From JAZDCZ01 sp046757925 (GTDB lineage Bacteria; Gemmatimonadota; Gemmatimonadetes; Gemmatimonadales; GWC2-71-9), in the NCBI GenBank assembly GCA_046757925.1, contig JBHHZE010000011.1, positions 1 through 64,000 on the forward strand: 64,000 bases of DNA, in the 5' to 3' direction. A program made the translations under genes and the position numbers. This document shows, one piece after another, positions 25,818-34,026 of this stretch (its first letter is position 1; each line of letters starts with the position of its first letter). The notes under the pieces are model-generated. The model made no database searches, was not told the DNA's origin, and was given only the letters and a program-made list of their open reading frames with translations.

Positions 25818-26945
25818 TTACGGGATTTCTGCGCCCATCAGCCAACCGCGTTCTCGCAGAAAAAACCCGGTGCCAGACCCCACGACCGCTGCGTGCATTG
25901 CACAGCTCGAGTAACGAAGCTCGCTCCCTCCGAGAACCTGGTTCGCTCTGCCCGACGACCCCAGTGATACGACGGCACCGAGAACCCGGGCGCCGTTAGC
26001 GCTGACAGAGCCGCTGGAGACAGCGAGACCGTCGTACTCCACTCCTGGCGCCAGCGAAAGATCACCGTCCACCACCAGAATCCCCTGACCCCGCCCCCCA
26101 ATAAGTTGCAGGCTCCCCAGCGAGTAGACCAGAGGGAAGTAATCTCCACACGGACCCGAGCGATCATAAGGGTCGCCCCAATTCGTCGGGGCCGCTGTGA
26201 CGCAAGTCGCATTCGACGAAATGGGCGCAACCTGGAAGCTCCCGCCATTGAATACTACCGTCGCGACATTCCGGAACTCGGCCAGGCCGGCTACTCCCAG
26301 GTCCCGCAGCAATGAGGGCGGCAATAGCGAGTCCAGCATGACTCCCAGGCCACCGCTCACGCAAGTTGGACACCCCGTCACCGCCGTCGACGACGAGTCG
26401 GCCGCGGGGATGCGGACGGCAGGAAATCGCGACGAATCGGGGGGACATGTCCACCCAAAGGGTGAATGGTCGGAACCATCGATGATAGACCACCGGTCGA
26501 TTTCCGTTGGTGCACTCGTGGTAAGAGCGGCCCGAGCTCTAAGATCCAACGGCTCAATGCGGACCAGCGCCCCCAATCTCTGACCGGCCGCGCTAGGGCC
26601 CCCGATCCCTTCCGCGACAACGAGGAACAGCAGTTCGTTCATCCGGGTCAAACTCCCTCGAAACCCGCCCGACCCTGCTGTTTGACCGGCGAACGCAATG
26701 CTGTCACCTATCGACAGGCGATTGTAAACACCAGTGTTCCACCGCCGCACGGGTTCGACGAGACCGCGCTCTGCGACCGCAAGAGACTGCCGCAGACGGA
26801 GCAGATTGCGACCGATACGGTGCTCCGTTAGGCCTACCAACAGCGTGATGCTTACCAACGCGCCAACTACGAATAGGGCAAACACTGCAAGAGCGAGCGC
26901 AGCACCACGCTGCAAGCGACCAACTCTCACTGTCTGGTCAGCCAC
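25818..26945 (-). CDS. PilX-like type IV pilus accessory protein
   Basis: The 375-residue protein has an N-terminal hydrophobic helix (RGAALALAVFALFVVGALV, ~13-31) preceded by a basic segment, the layout of the PilX_N family, which lacks the classical prepilin signature. The remainder, rich in Ser, Gly and paired cysteines (CPPDSSRFP, CPTC), is probably periplasmic. It follows the PilW-like gene by 10 bases and precedes pilM, within the minor-pilin block. Exact equivalence to PilX is not proven. Confidence 0.7.
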   Translation of the reverse strand: MADQTVRVGRLQRGAALALAVFALFVVGALVSITLLVGLTEHRIGRNLLRLRQSLAVAERGLVEPVRRWNTGVYNRLSIGDSIAFAGQTAGSGGFRGSLTRMNELLFLVVAEGIGGPSAAGQRLGALVRIEPLDLRARAALTTSAPTEIDRWSIIDGSDHSPFGWTCPPDSSRFPAVRIPAADSSSTAVTGCPTCVSGGLGVMLDSLLPPSLLRDLGVAGLAEFRNVATVVFNGGSFQVAPISSNATCVTAAPTNWGDPYDRSGPCGDYFPLVYSLGSLQLIGGRGQGILVVDGDLSLAPGVEYDGLAVSSGSVSANGARVLGAVVSLGSSGRANQVLGGSELRYSSCAMHAAVVGSGTGFFLRERGWLMGAEIP

Positions 26946-26955
26946 GGCCGTTGCG

Positions 26956-27816
26956 TCATCGCATGGGGTTGTTGCGGAGGGCTATCAGAGTGCTGAGCGA
27001 ATCTCGTAATACCGCACCCCCGGCTTGCGCCCGCTTGGGGGTACGCGTGCCCACACCGACCAGCACAACTTGTATTGCGGCAACGTTCGCGGGAATCGCC
27101 GTGCGGTTGCCCACCCCATCGAGATAGGTGAAGCGCAGACCACCCGGCGCAAGCGGCCCAGCGACCGGCTGCGTACTTGTCCAACCACGTCCCTTCTTCC
27201 ACTCGCCGACACCCAGCCAGATTTGTCCGTCTCCACCCCTATACTGCAGATACCGAACCTGCTGGTACGCCCGGATGGCGCTTCCTGGGCGTACTGCAGC
27301 GAGTTCTGCCCTGGTCAGACCGGCAACTTGGACAGTGATTCCGGCCACCTTACCAGGGCACCCACGCGCGTAGCTGACCGATCGAATATCGGCGCGCAGC
27401 CATCTGTCGCCCGACACGCCGCCCGCGTCTCGGGCGACCCAAATCAGAATCGAGTCTCTAGCCGGATCGATGTGACGCAAACCGAAGATCGGCACCCGCC
27501 CCATGATGACTTGGAAACGCCCGATATCGGGAGCCCTACAAAGGAATGCAACGCTTCTCACGACCTTCACCGTGAGCGAACCAGCCTCCATGTGGACGAT
27601 ATCGCTACCTAGAGAATCTCCTGCGTCGAGCCCCCGCAAATCCATCTCGAGCGCAAACAGGCCTTCTCGAAGATTGGCACTGATGCCCGCCCGCTCAGTC
27701 TGTTGGCGGTAGAAGCGTTGACTCGCAATGACAACACCTCCAAGGGTGCTGGCGACCACAACGAGGAGCAGCATAGAAATGACTGATTCCACCAACGTGA
27801 AACCCTGCTGCTTCAT
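26956..27816 (-). CDS. Minor pilin, PilW-like
   Basis: A class III-type prepilin signature MKQQGFTLVE gives cleavage between G5 and F6, with Glu at +5, followed by a long hydrophobic helix (SVISMLLLVVVASTLGGVV). The 286-residue length suits PilW, a large minor pilin that primes pilus assembly. Its ATG overlaps the stop of the upstream PilV-like gene (ATGA). A Cys pair is seen in the middle region. Confidence 0.8.
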   Translation of the reverse strand: MKQQGFTLVESVISMLLLVVVASTLGGVVIASQRFYRQQTERAGISANLREGLFALEMDLRGLDAGDSLGSDIVHMEAGSLTVKVVRSVAFLCRAPDIGRFQVIMGRVPIFGLRHIDPARDSILIWVARDAGGVSGDRWLRADIRSVSYARGCPGKVAGITVQVAGLTRAELAAVRPGSAIRAYQQVRYLQYRGGDGQIWLGVGEWKKGRGWTSTQPVAGPLAPGGLRFTYLDGVGNRTAIPANVAAIQVVLVGVGTRTPKRAQAGGAVLRDSLSTLIALRNNPMR

Positions 27817-28166
27817 GGGATGATCCGGCAGGGGATCGCCAACGCAAACGTGTCGCTGCGCTCGGGTGACGCGGAGGTTACTACTAGAAATCCGTCTGGC
27901 ATTCCGTTACTGGAGACCCGCATCTGCCATTCTCCTCCTACAGAGCTTCGGCTCCACTCTCCCAAGGCATTCCCATTACAGCCCCTACTCCGCAACATGT
28001 CTGTTTGTGACCCGACCCAGAAGCTCTCTTTGGCAAGCTGGCGACCTTCCGCAGCGGTATGTGCTACTAGTGCTGAACTGGACACAAGACCAAGCAGGCC
28101 CGCCGTCAAGAGAAGGATTGCCATCACGAGTTCGACCAGGGTGACCCCCCCACTTGTACCAACCAT
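27813..28166 (-). CDS. Minor pilin, PilV-like, with valine at +1
   Basis: ATG 28166 is chosen because AGGAGGTG lies directly upstream; it gives 117 residues beginning MVGTSGGVTLVELVMA. The prepilin cleavage site would be G7-V8 with Glu at +5, so the usual Phe at +1 is replaced by Val. The N-terminal helix is otherwise typical. Two cysteines (CNGNAL and PCRIIP) could form a disulfide. An open frame continues upstream to 28277, but no ribosome binding site supports a longer protein. Confidence 0.75.
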   Translation of the reverse strand: MVGTSGGVTLVELVMAILLLTAGLLGLVSSSALVAHTAAEGRQLAKESFWVGSQTDMLRSRGCNGNALGEWSRSSVGGEWQMRVSSNGMPDGFLVVTSASPERSDTFALAIPCRIIP

Positions 28167-28209
28167 CACACCTCCTAGAAGCCAAAAGCCTGTGTTCGAC
28201 TTCACAATA

Positions 28210-28228
28210 CCGCCTCCCCAGGAGGCGG
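28210..28228. other. Strong hairpin between major and minor pilin genes
   Basis: CCGCCTCC and GGAGGCGG pair perfectly around a CCA loop (TGG on the minus strand), between the first pilin and the PilV-like gene. It lacks a U-tract, so it may be an RNA-processing or stability element, not a terminator. Confidence 0.45.
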
Positions 28229-28355
28229 GCCTAACCGATTTATTGCTGGGATGAACCTTTTTTTGCAGACCCCACACGATGGCGTGGGCGTCAACAACCG
28301 GACTGCTGCGGTTTGCGGGTAGGCTTTGGAAAAAGGGTGCCCCTCGGACAGTCCC

Positions 28356-28739
28356 TCAGTTGCAGGCCGGGCTGCCCTCCAATGTCGCAGGCGATGGTGG
28401 TGCGGCCGTGCCTACGAACATGGCACATGTGTTCGGGAGACCAGTGTAAGAAGCGGTAGCCGACCAACCGGCGATGTCTCCGCTTATCATCGTTATTACG
28501 ACGTTCTTCGACGGTGTATAGGAGAACGCGGCATTCGGCACCGCACCGTTGTAGTACGTGGCGTTGTCGTAATAGTAGCTCTCCTGGGCACTGGCCAGGT
28601 TCTTGAGATCGGTCTTCATGGTGGCCACGTAGGCCTTGCCCTTGGTCGAGGCGAACTTCGGCACCGCGACCGCGGCAAGGATTCCGATAATAACGACCAC
28701 TATCAGCAGCTCTATCAGGGTAAACCCACGGCGGCTCAT
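28356..28739 (-). CDS. pilA: Type IV major-type pilin (second of a tandem pair)
   Basis: The 127-residue prepilin has MSRRGFTLIE with cleavage between G5 and F6 and Glu at +5. It shares the N-terminal helix and the region KGKAYVATMKTDLKNL with its neighbour, but diverges in the globular head. A C-terminal Cys pair (TCAMFVG and GSPAC) probably forms the D-region loop. It lies 104 bases downstream of the other pilin, behind a 13-pair hairpin. Which copy is the main subunit is not decided by sequence. Confidence 0.92.
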   Translation of the reverse strand: MSRRGFTLIELLIVVVIIGILAAVAVPKFASTKGKAYVATMKTDLKNLASAQESYYYDNATYYNGAVPNAAFSYTPSKNVVITMISGDIAGWSATASYTGLPNTCAMFVGTAAPPSPATLEGSPACN

Positions 28740-28760
28740 GCGGTCCCCTCCCTCCTGAAC

Positions 28761-28802
28761 GCTGCGCCGGATGGCACTGGTGCAAGTTTCATCCGGCGCA
28801 GC
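28761..28802 (-). other. 13-pair hairpin between the tandem pilin genes
   Basis: GCTGCGCCGGATG (28761-28773) and CATCCGGCGCAGC (28790-28802) pair perfectly around a 16-base loop that itself holds a small GCAC/GTGC stem. On the minus strand it lies 41 bases after the first pilin stop and 21 bases before the second pilin start. It lacks a U-tract and may tune expression or mRNA stability of the two pilins. Confidence 0.6.
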
Positions 28803-28843
28803 AACTCAGCTAGCTCAAGGAAATGAGGATGTTTGCTAATACG

Positions 28844-29239
28844 TTACCAGCAAGCGACCTCACCCTCATTCGTAACCGCCGCGTTCGGGGGTGTCCCGTT
28901 CCCAACAAACACACCGCAGGTCTTGCCGGGTGCGCCGCTGTGGGTTGCCGTGGCGGCCCAGCCCGTAAGCGACGTTGCTCCACCGGCCATGTTCACGTCT
29001 TTCGTCGAGTTGAATAGGCTGTCAGCCTGAACCTGAGCCAACGTGCCATAGGTGTTGTGATCCGTGAAGTACGACTCTTCGGCGAGCACAAAGTTCTTGA
29101 GATCGGTCTTCATGGCGGCCATGTAGGCCTTGGACTTGGTACCGGCGAACTTCGGAATCGCTATCGCGGCCAAGATGCCGATGATGACCACAACGATCAG
29201 AAGCTCGATCAGAGTGAAACCCTTTTTGCTGCGAAGCAT
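28844..29239 (-). CDS. pilA: Type IV major-type pilin (first of a tandem pair)
   Basis: The 131-residue prepilin has MLRSKKGFTLIE with cleavage between G7 and F8 and Glu at +5. The N-terminal half closely resembles the downstream pilin, with shared MKTDLKN and EESYF/QESYY stretches. A C-terminal Cys pair (KTCGVFVG and EVACW) marks the D-region. It is the promoter-proximal copy: a sigma-54 promoter at 29309-29324 places its start about 60 bases downstream, consistent with PilR control. Confidence 0.92.
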   Translation of the reverse strand: MLRSKKGFTLIELLIVVVIIGILAAIAIPKFAGTKSKAYMAAMKTDLKNFVLAEESYFTDHNTYGTLAQVQADSLFNSTKDVNMAGGATSLTGWAATATHSGAPGKTCGVFVGNGTPPNAAVTNEGEVACW

Positions 29240-29308
29240 TTACCAACCTCCCGTGGAGTGAGATTCTTGCCTGCCCGTTCCGGGGACAATCGACCGTTGA
29301 CGGCGAGG

Positions 29309-29324
29309 TGCAACCCGCATGCCA
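29309..29324 (-). promoter_or_regulatory. Sigma-54 (RpoN) promoter for the pilin genes
   Basis: On the minus strand TGGCATG, four bases, TTGCA matches the consensus TGGCACG-N4-TTGCW at all but one position, with the GG and GC dinucleotides in correct phase. Transcription would start near 29298, about 60 bases before the first pilin ATG. The PilS/PilR genes are 5 kb upstream. Confidence 0.8.
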
Positions 29325-29349
29325 AATTAGGGCCTATAGCGTAAGTGAC

Positions 29350-29368
29350 TATAACACAAGATGTTATA
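29350..29368. promoter_or_regulatory. Inverted repeat upstream of the sigma-54 promoter, candidate PilR site
   Basis: TATAACA and TGTTATA form perfect arms around CAAGA. The centre lies near -61 relative to the expected pilin start, a plausible position for an enhancer-binding protein. No U-tract follows on the minus strand, so it does not look like a terminator of the preceding gene. Confidence 0.5.
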
Positions 29369-29414
29369 AGATAGACGCGGAGGAGGTTGATATCGGCAGC
29401 ACCATCCTGCAAGG

Positions 29415-31283
29415 CTATTTGCAAGGCGACTTGCTGTTCGCGACCCTGGCCCTAAGCAATTCAATGGCCCGTCGCTCGGGCTCAGGTGCTAGTGTCAGGG
29501 CGGTGTCGGCCTGGGCAATTGCGGTGCGACAGGCTCCCGCACCGGCTGCCGCCTGAGCCGCCATTTTCCGGACCACCCAAGCTCGTGGCTCCCTGGCTAT
29601 CAGTTCATCGAGAACCGAGGAGGCGCTGTCGAACTGCTTTGCCGCAAGCAGGACCTCACCCCTCACCAACGCGATCCCCCTTGTTTCACCGTGCAGTCGG
29701 GACATGGCATCCAAGACCCGGCTGGCCTCATCCGTGTGGCCAGACCGCTCGAGCGCCAGAGCTAGAGGAAGCGCGGCCGATATGCGACCGGAATCGAGAT
29801 CCACGGCGCGGGTCAGCAGCGTGATGGCCGGTTCATATAGATCTGAGGCAGCGTAACGTCGTCCCAGGTCTTCAAGCAATTGAGGATGATCTGGATTCAA
29901 CCGGATCGCCATACGCATCTCTCGTTCTCCAAGGACCGAATCGCCACGCTCAAAAGCGTACCATCCGAGCGCCCAATGACTGCGGAACGAATTGGGAGCA
30001 TCCTCTAGCAGATGGGTGAAAAAACCATCGTTGTCGTGCCAGACCGTAGCACGTTGTATGCTTCGAGCCGCAAACAATACGCTGACGACCGCCACCACGA
30101 CCCCCACCGGCACATGGGCGCGGTCCCTATCCAACGAAACAAGCCCCGAGTTCACGGCACCGCTCACCGCAAACGCCCAACCCACGGATGGGAGAAACAG
30201 CAGCCGTTCGGCAAGCAGTATTTCCAGCGGAACTACCACGTTGGACACGACCGACACCGTCACGAAAAACAAGACCACACCGGCAACCAGCGGTGTCTCG
30301 TTTCTCTTCAGCCACAAGAGGCCCAGCAGTGCGGACCAAATCACCACTGCCAATGCGTGATTCACCCCGAACGCCGGTTCGGGGACCAGCTCGAGTGGTG
30401 AGTAATCAGCCGATAGATGAATCGGAAGGAACAACAGCCTCAGCCATTCTAGGGATACCGGGAGCATCACCATGGCCCGCTGCACGACGGAGCCACGGCT
30501 GAGCCCACTGGCAAGCCCGCCCGCCGCAGTCGCGTCGCCTACAACTTGATTTCTGAGCAGCAAATACACTGCGACCATCAGGACGAACGGCACTAGCGAC
30601 AGCCACTCGCGCCGCACGATCGTCGTAAACTCGAGCTGTTTCTTCCGACCCACCAACATCCAGAGGAGCATCAACACGCCTGGAACGGTCAGCGCGTGCT
30701 CCTTCGCACCCAACGCAAAGGCAAACCCTGCGAGCGCCAACCCCAGCAGGCCGACCCGGGATCGAGCACTCTCCGCGATCCCTCTCTCCCACATCGCAAG
30801 CATGGCCGCCAGGTACCCAACCGCTGCCAGCAGCTCCGCCTGTCCCACCAAGTTCGCTGTTACCTCAACGTGCACTGGATGAACGGCAAACAGGATTCCC
30901 GATACCAACCCTACTGCCGGCGAAAACATCCGCGTCCCCAGGAGTGCCACGAGAAACGCAACGATTCCGTAGAGAACGATATTGACTGCGTGAAAAATCG
31001 TGGGACTGCCACCACCCACAGCCCACTCGATCGCAAGACTCACGAGTGTCCCGGGGCGCCACATCGCTCCTCCTCGATCGGGAGGCCAATAGCTCGATGT
31101 CACTAATGCCTTTAAGTCCAGGGTATGAACCACGTCGTTCTGTTGAATGATCCACACATCGTCGTACACGAATCCATTTACAATGGAAGGGAGAGCCACT
31201 ACCAAAGCGACCGTCGAAGCGAGGATGCAGATGGAGAGTGTAGAACTCGTAAACCGTTCGATCAGCCCGAGTACACCCTTCAT
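29415..31283 (-). CDS. Membrane GT-C type glycosyltransferase with C-terminal TPR repeats (TMTC-like)
   Basis: ATG 31283 is taken because it overlaps the upstream stop (ATGA), giving 622 residues. A loop after the first transmembrane helix has the acidic GFVYDDVWII motif, like the metal-binding loop of GT-C transferases. Around ten further helices follow, then about four tetratricopeptide repeats (~430-620, LNPDHPQLLEDLGRRYAAS). This arrangement resembles the TMTC/DUF1736 group. It lies between the glycosyl cassette and the pilins, so glycosylation of pilin or another surface protein is an inference. Confidence 0.72.
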   Translation of the reverse strand: MKGVLGLIERFTSSTLSICILASTVALVVALPSIVNGFVYDDVWIIQQNDVVHTLDLKALVTSSYWPPDRGGAMWRPGTLVSLAIEWAVGGGSPTIFHAVNIVLYGIVAFLVALLGTRMFSPAVGLVSGILFAVHPVHVEVTANLVGQAELLAAVGYLAAMLAMWERGIAESARSRVGLLGLALAGFAFALGAKEHALTVPGVLMLLWMLVGRKKQLEFTTIVRREWLSLVPFVLMVAVYLLLRNQVVGDATAAGGLASGLSRGSVVQRAMVMLPVSLEWLRLLFLPIHLSADYSPLELVPEPAFGVNHALAVVIWSALLGLLWLKRNETPLVAGVVLFFVTVSVVSNVVVPLEILLAERLLFLPSVGWAFAVSGAVNSGLVSLDRDRAHVPVGVVVAVVSVLFAARSIQRATVWHDNDGFFTHLLEDAPNSFRSHWALGWYAFERGDSVLGEREMRMAIRLNPDHPQLLEDLGRRYAASDLYEPAITLLTRAVDLDSGRISAALPLALALERSGHTDEASRVLDAMSRLHGETRGIALVRGEVLLAAKQFDSASSVLDELIAREPRAWVVRKMAAQAAAGAGACRTAIAQADTALTLAPEPERRAIELLRARVANSKSPCK

Positions 31284-33274
31284 TGGTTCACCACCGCAGC
31301 CGACCCCTCGGCGGAATCTGCGATCTTGGTCAGCACGGGCATGGAGTTGGGCGATTCTCGTGGGGGCGCGTAGCGCCACACAGGCCAGCCACTATACCTT
31401 GCAAACAGTTCGTGGTTCAACTCGTATAGGTCGCGCGCGAATACGATGCCGGAATCGAGCCCCACTCTATTGCGCCACGCCAACTGTCCATACAGGGTAA
31501 AACCGTTCAGATCTCTCTTCATTTCCAGCTGACAATCCGGTGCAATCGGGCCTGGGCGAAGCCGCAAGGCCGGATCGGGCCAGTCTGGGCGGGGCCTGGG
31601 GAGCGCACCAGAACGCACGACCAGTTTCTCGAGATCGCTAGCAAGCTCGGCGGTGGAGAGCTGTCTGCCTCTCACGGCTCGGGCGAAACGGTATAGTTCA
31701 CACGAGTCAGCATGTCGGAACACGCGCTCGACTAGCGCCGGTGGTGCCCCCAATCCCCACAGCTCCGTAACGATTCTACTGCTCCAACTCTCGGGCACGA
31801 TTACCAATGCACGTTTGACTCCCAATCGAGCCAGTTCACGTTCCGGATGACGCTTCAACACCGCGAGCTGCGACCGATAGGTGTGCCAGCGGGCCGGCAC
31901 CAGGCTCACCCATCCCCAAAACATTACGATTGTCGCGGCACCTAGAAGTGCGGTGCGGATTGTGACCGGCCCTCGGACGGTCCGTGCCCTCAACCAGGTC
32001 CAGCGGCAACCGTGCGCCATTGCCAGCGCGACAAAAGGTGCCGCGATGTAGTAGAACCGCGGCCCCGGGTAGAAGCCCGAATGCCAGTAGAAGAAGTAGA
32101 GAAGCGGTCCTGCTACGATCCCCGTCGCAACTATGAGGCTTCGTCGCGTACTCTGCCGACTCAAGATGGCCCAAAGCGCCAGTGGAAGGAGTGCGGGAAT
32201 GGGCCACTCGTAGAAATAGATATGGAGCCTCCGAACAGCCGAGGCCATGTTACCCAATCCGATCAACGGCGAATAGAACCTGCCCCATGGGTCGATATGG
32301 AACCCCAAACCCGTCTCGGAACCCTGAAGGGCGGTATAGCCAATAGTCAGGGCGGATCCAAACACGCGCCAGTTGACATATCCCAAGGCGAACGCAACGG
32401 GAAGAGCGCCCAGTCCGAGCCAGAGCGCCACGTGGATGCGGCGGCTGGTGGCGAACCACACCACAATCGGAACGGTGGCGGCCACAGCATCCAGTGGCCG
32501 TGTGGCGGCTACGCAAGCCAGAAAGAAACCCGCCATGACCACCTGCTTGGGACGCAGTGTACGAGATGCAAAGACCAAGACCCATGCAACTAAGGCGAAT
32601 GCGACAGACCCGACGTGGTTCATGTATGTGGCAGACATGAAGATGGTCCACGATGACGATGCGAACAGAAACGCCCCCACCAGCCCGGTGCGGGTTCCGT
32701 AGAGCCCGCGCCCCAGGAGGAACACTAGGAACACCGAGATTCCACCGAGCACCGGGTTGATCAGCCATTCCAGGTGGACCACCATTCCCGCCGCGAGGAG
32801 CAACACTTCGCCCGGTGGATACTGCGAGACCCACCCAGCTTCTGTGATCAGAGTCTGGGCGATGAGAAAGAATTCCGGTGGTCGTGGTGCTGGCGCGGCG
32901 AGTCTTCCCGCAGCAAACACACGTGCCTGAAGCAGTTGCGCGATCTCGTCGATCAGCTGTGGGTTGCGTGAGAAAGCATCGAGCACCGCATATGCACTGA
33001 GTGCTGTAAAGCCCAGGGCCAACAACGCGGCCCACAGCGGCGGTGGGATCTGCGGCAAATCTACCCTCGGCAACCGAATCTCTTCAAACAGCCGGCCGGC
33101 TATGACACCACCAACCAAGACGACGATCAGGCCGATGCTCCAGGCTTCCACCTGTGGTTGCCACACGGGGCCCTGATCGGGGGCCCCGACCCAGCGTGCA
33201 ATCGGTAGCACCGGGAGAACTATGAGTCCAAACCCTATGCCAATCCACAGCAGGCGTGCGAGTGTCCGTCTCAC
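31280..33274 (-). CDS. Membrane glycosyltransferase, GT39/GT-C-like
   Basis: GTG 33274 overlaps the stop of the upstream family 2 transferase (GTGA) and gives 664 residues. About a dozen transmembrane segments are visible. The first large loop has NPQLIDEIAQLLQARVF, like the acidic catalytic loop of polyprenol-phosphate-dependent mannosyl- or arabinosyltransferases. The C-terminal ~150 residues are soluble. It probably transfers a sugar from a lipid carrier made by the adjacent enzyme to a periplasmic acceptor; the sugar and acceptor are unknown. Confidence 0.7.
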   Translation of the reverse strand: MRRTLARLLWIGIGFGLIVLPVLPIARWVGAPDQGPVWQPQVEAWSIGLIVVLVGGVIAGRLFEEIRLPRVDLPQIPPPLWAALLALGFTALSAYAVLDAFSRNPQLIDEIAQLLQARVFAAGRLAAPAPRPPEFFLIAQTLITEAGWVSQYPPGEVLLLAAGMVVHLEWLINPVLGGISVFLVFLLGRGLYGTRTGLVGAFLFASSSWTIFMSATYMNHVGSVAFALVAWVLVFASRTLRPKQVVMAGFFLACVAATRPLDAVAATVPIVVWFATSRRIHVALWLGLGALPVAFALGYVNWRVFGSALTIGYTALQGSETGLGFHIDPWGRFYSPLIGLGNMASAVRRLHIYFYEWPIPALLPLALWAILSRQSTRRSLIVATGIVAGPLLYFFYWHSGFYPGPRFYYIAAPFVALAMAHGCRWTWLRARTVRGPVTIRTALLGAATIVMFWGWVSLVPARWHTYRSQLAVLKRHPERELARLGVKRALVIVPESWSSRIVTELWGLGAPPALVERVFRHADSCELYRFARAVRGRQLSTAELASDLEKLVVRSGALPRPRPDWPDPALRLRPGPIAPDCQLEMKRDLNGFTLYGQLAWRNRVGLDSGIVFARDLYELNHELFARYSGWPVWRYAPPRESPNSMPVLTKIADSAEGSAAVVNQ

Positions 33275-34002
33275 TTGAGAAGACGCTTGCGGTTCAACAG
33301 ATTGAACCGGAGGATGTGCCAGAATGCGGCAACCCCGTCCTTCCAATCTATTTTTTTTCCCTCATCGTATGGCCTTCCGCTGTAGCTAATTGGTATTTCC
33401 CAGATGCGTGCGCCCGCCTGCGCAAGGCGTGCGGTGAGTTCCACCTCTATGCCGAACCGGGTGGACACCAGGGGTAGTTGTTTCAAGAGATCTGCTCTTA
33501 CCATTTTGTAACACGTTTCCATATCGGTAAGATTGAGATCGGTGAGCATGTTGGATAGCAGGGTCAGGAATCTGTTACCGATCGAATGCCAGAAGAACAG
33601 CACCCGGCGCGGCCCAGCATGGAATCTCGACCCGAAGACGGCATCGGCTTTCCCACTCCGGATGGGATCAAGGAGCGTGGGCAGATCGGACGGATCGTAC
33701 TCGAGGTCGGCGTCTTGGATCACGATCACGTTGCCGGTTGCGACCTCGATACCGGCCCGCACGGCCGCTCCCTTGCCTCGATTCATGGGTTGGTGGATGA
33801 CCTTTTGTATCAGGCCCATCTCGAACATCCGATCCAGAATCTCCCCTGATCCATCCGTCGAGCCATCGTCGATCGCCAAGACTTCTAGGTGGAGAGGTAT
33901 TTCCTGGAGTCGTTCAACAGCGGCCTCAAGGGTTGCCGCCTCATTGTACACCGGCATGACGATCGAAAGAACTATCTCATTCCAGTCCGACGGAATGCTC
34001 AC
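33271..34002 (-). CDS. Family 2 glycosyltransferase, polyprenyl-phosphate sugar synthase-like
   Basis: The 243-residue protein is a GT-A transferase of the DPM1-like group. It has MPVYNEAATLEAAVERL near the N-terminus, the nucleotide-binding DDGSTDGSGE, and DAD in VIQDADLEYDP. No membrane anchor is present. It probably loads a sugar from a nucleotide donor onto a polyprenyl phosphate for the two GT-C enzymes that follow, with which it overlaps. It starts 24 bases after pilR ends. Confidence 0.85.
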   Translation of the reverse strand: MSIPSDWNEIVLSIVMPVYNEAATLEAAVERLQEIPLHLEVLAIDDGSTDGSGEILDRMFEMGLIQKVIHQPMNRGKGAAVRAGIEVATGNVIVIQDADLEYDPSDLPTLLDPIRSGKADAVFGSRFHAGPRRVLFFWHSIGNRFLTLLSNMLTDLNLTDMETCYKMVRADLLKQLPLVSTRFGIEVELTARLAQAGARIWEIPISYSGRPYDEGKKIDWKDGVAAFWHILRFNLLNRKRLLK

Positions 34003-34026
34003 GGAAGCGGCTCGCGCAGCAATGGC

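Noticed and set aside
28330..28345. AGGG/CCCT stem followed by TTTTT after the second pilin
   Set aside because: Only four pairs could be found, too weak to call a terminator.
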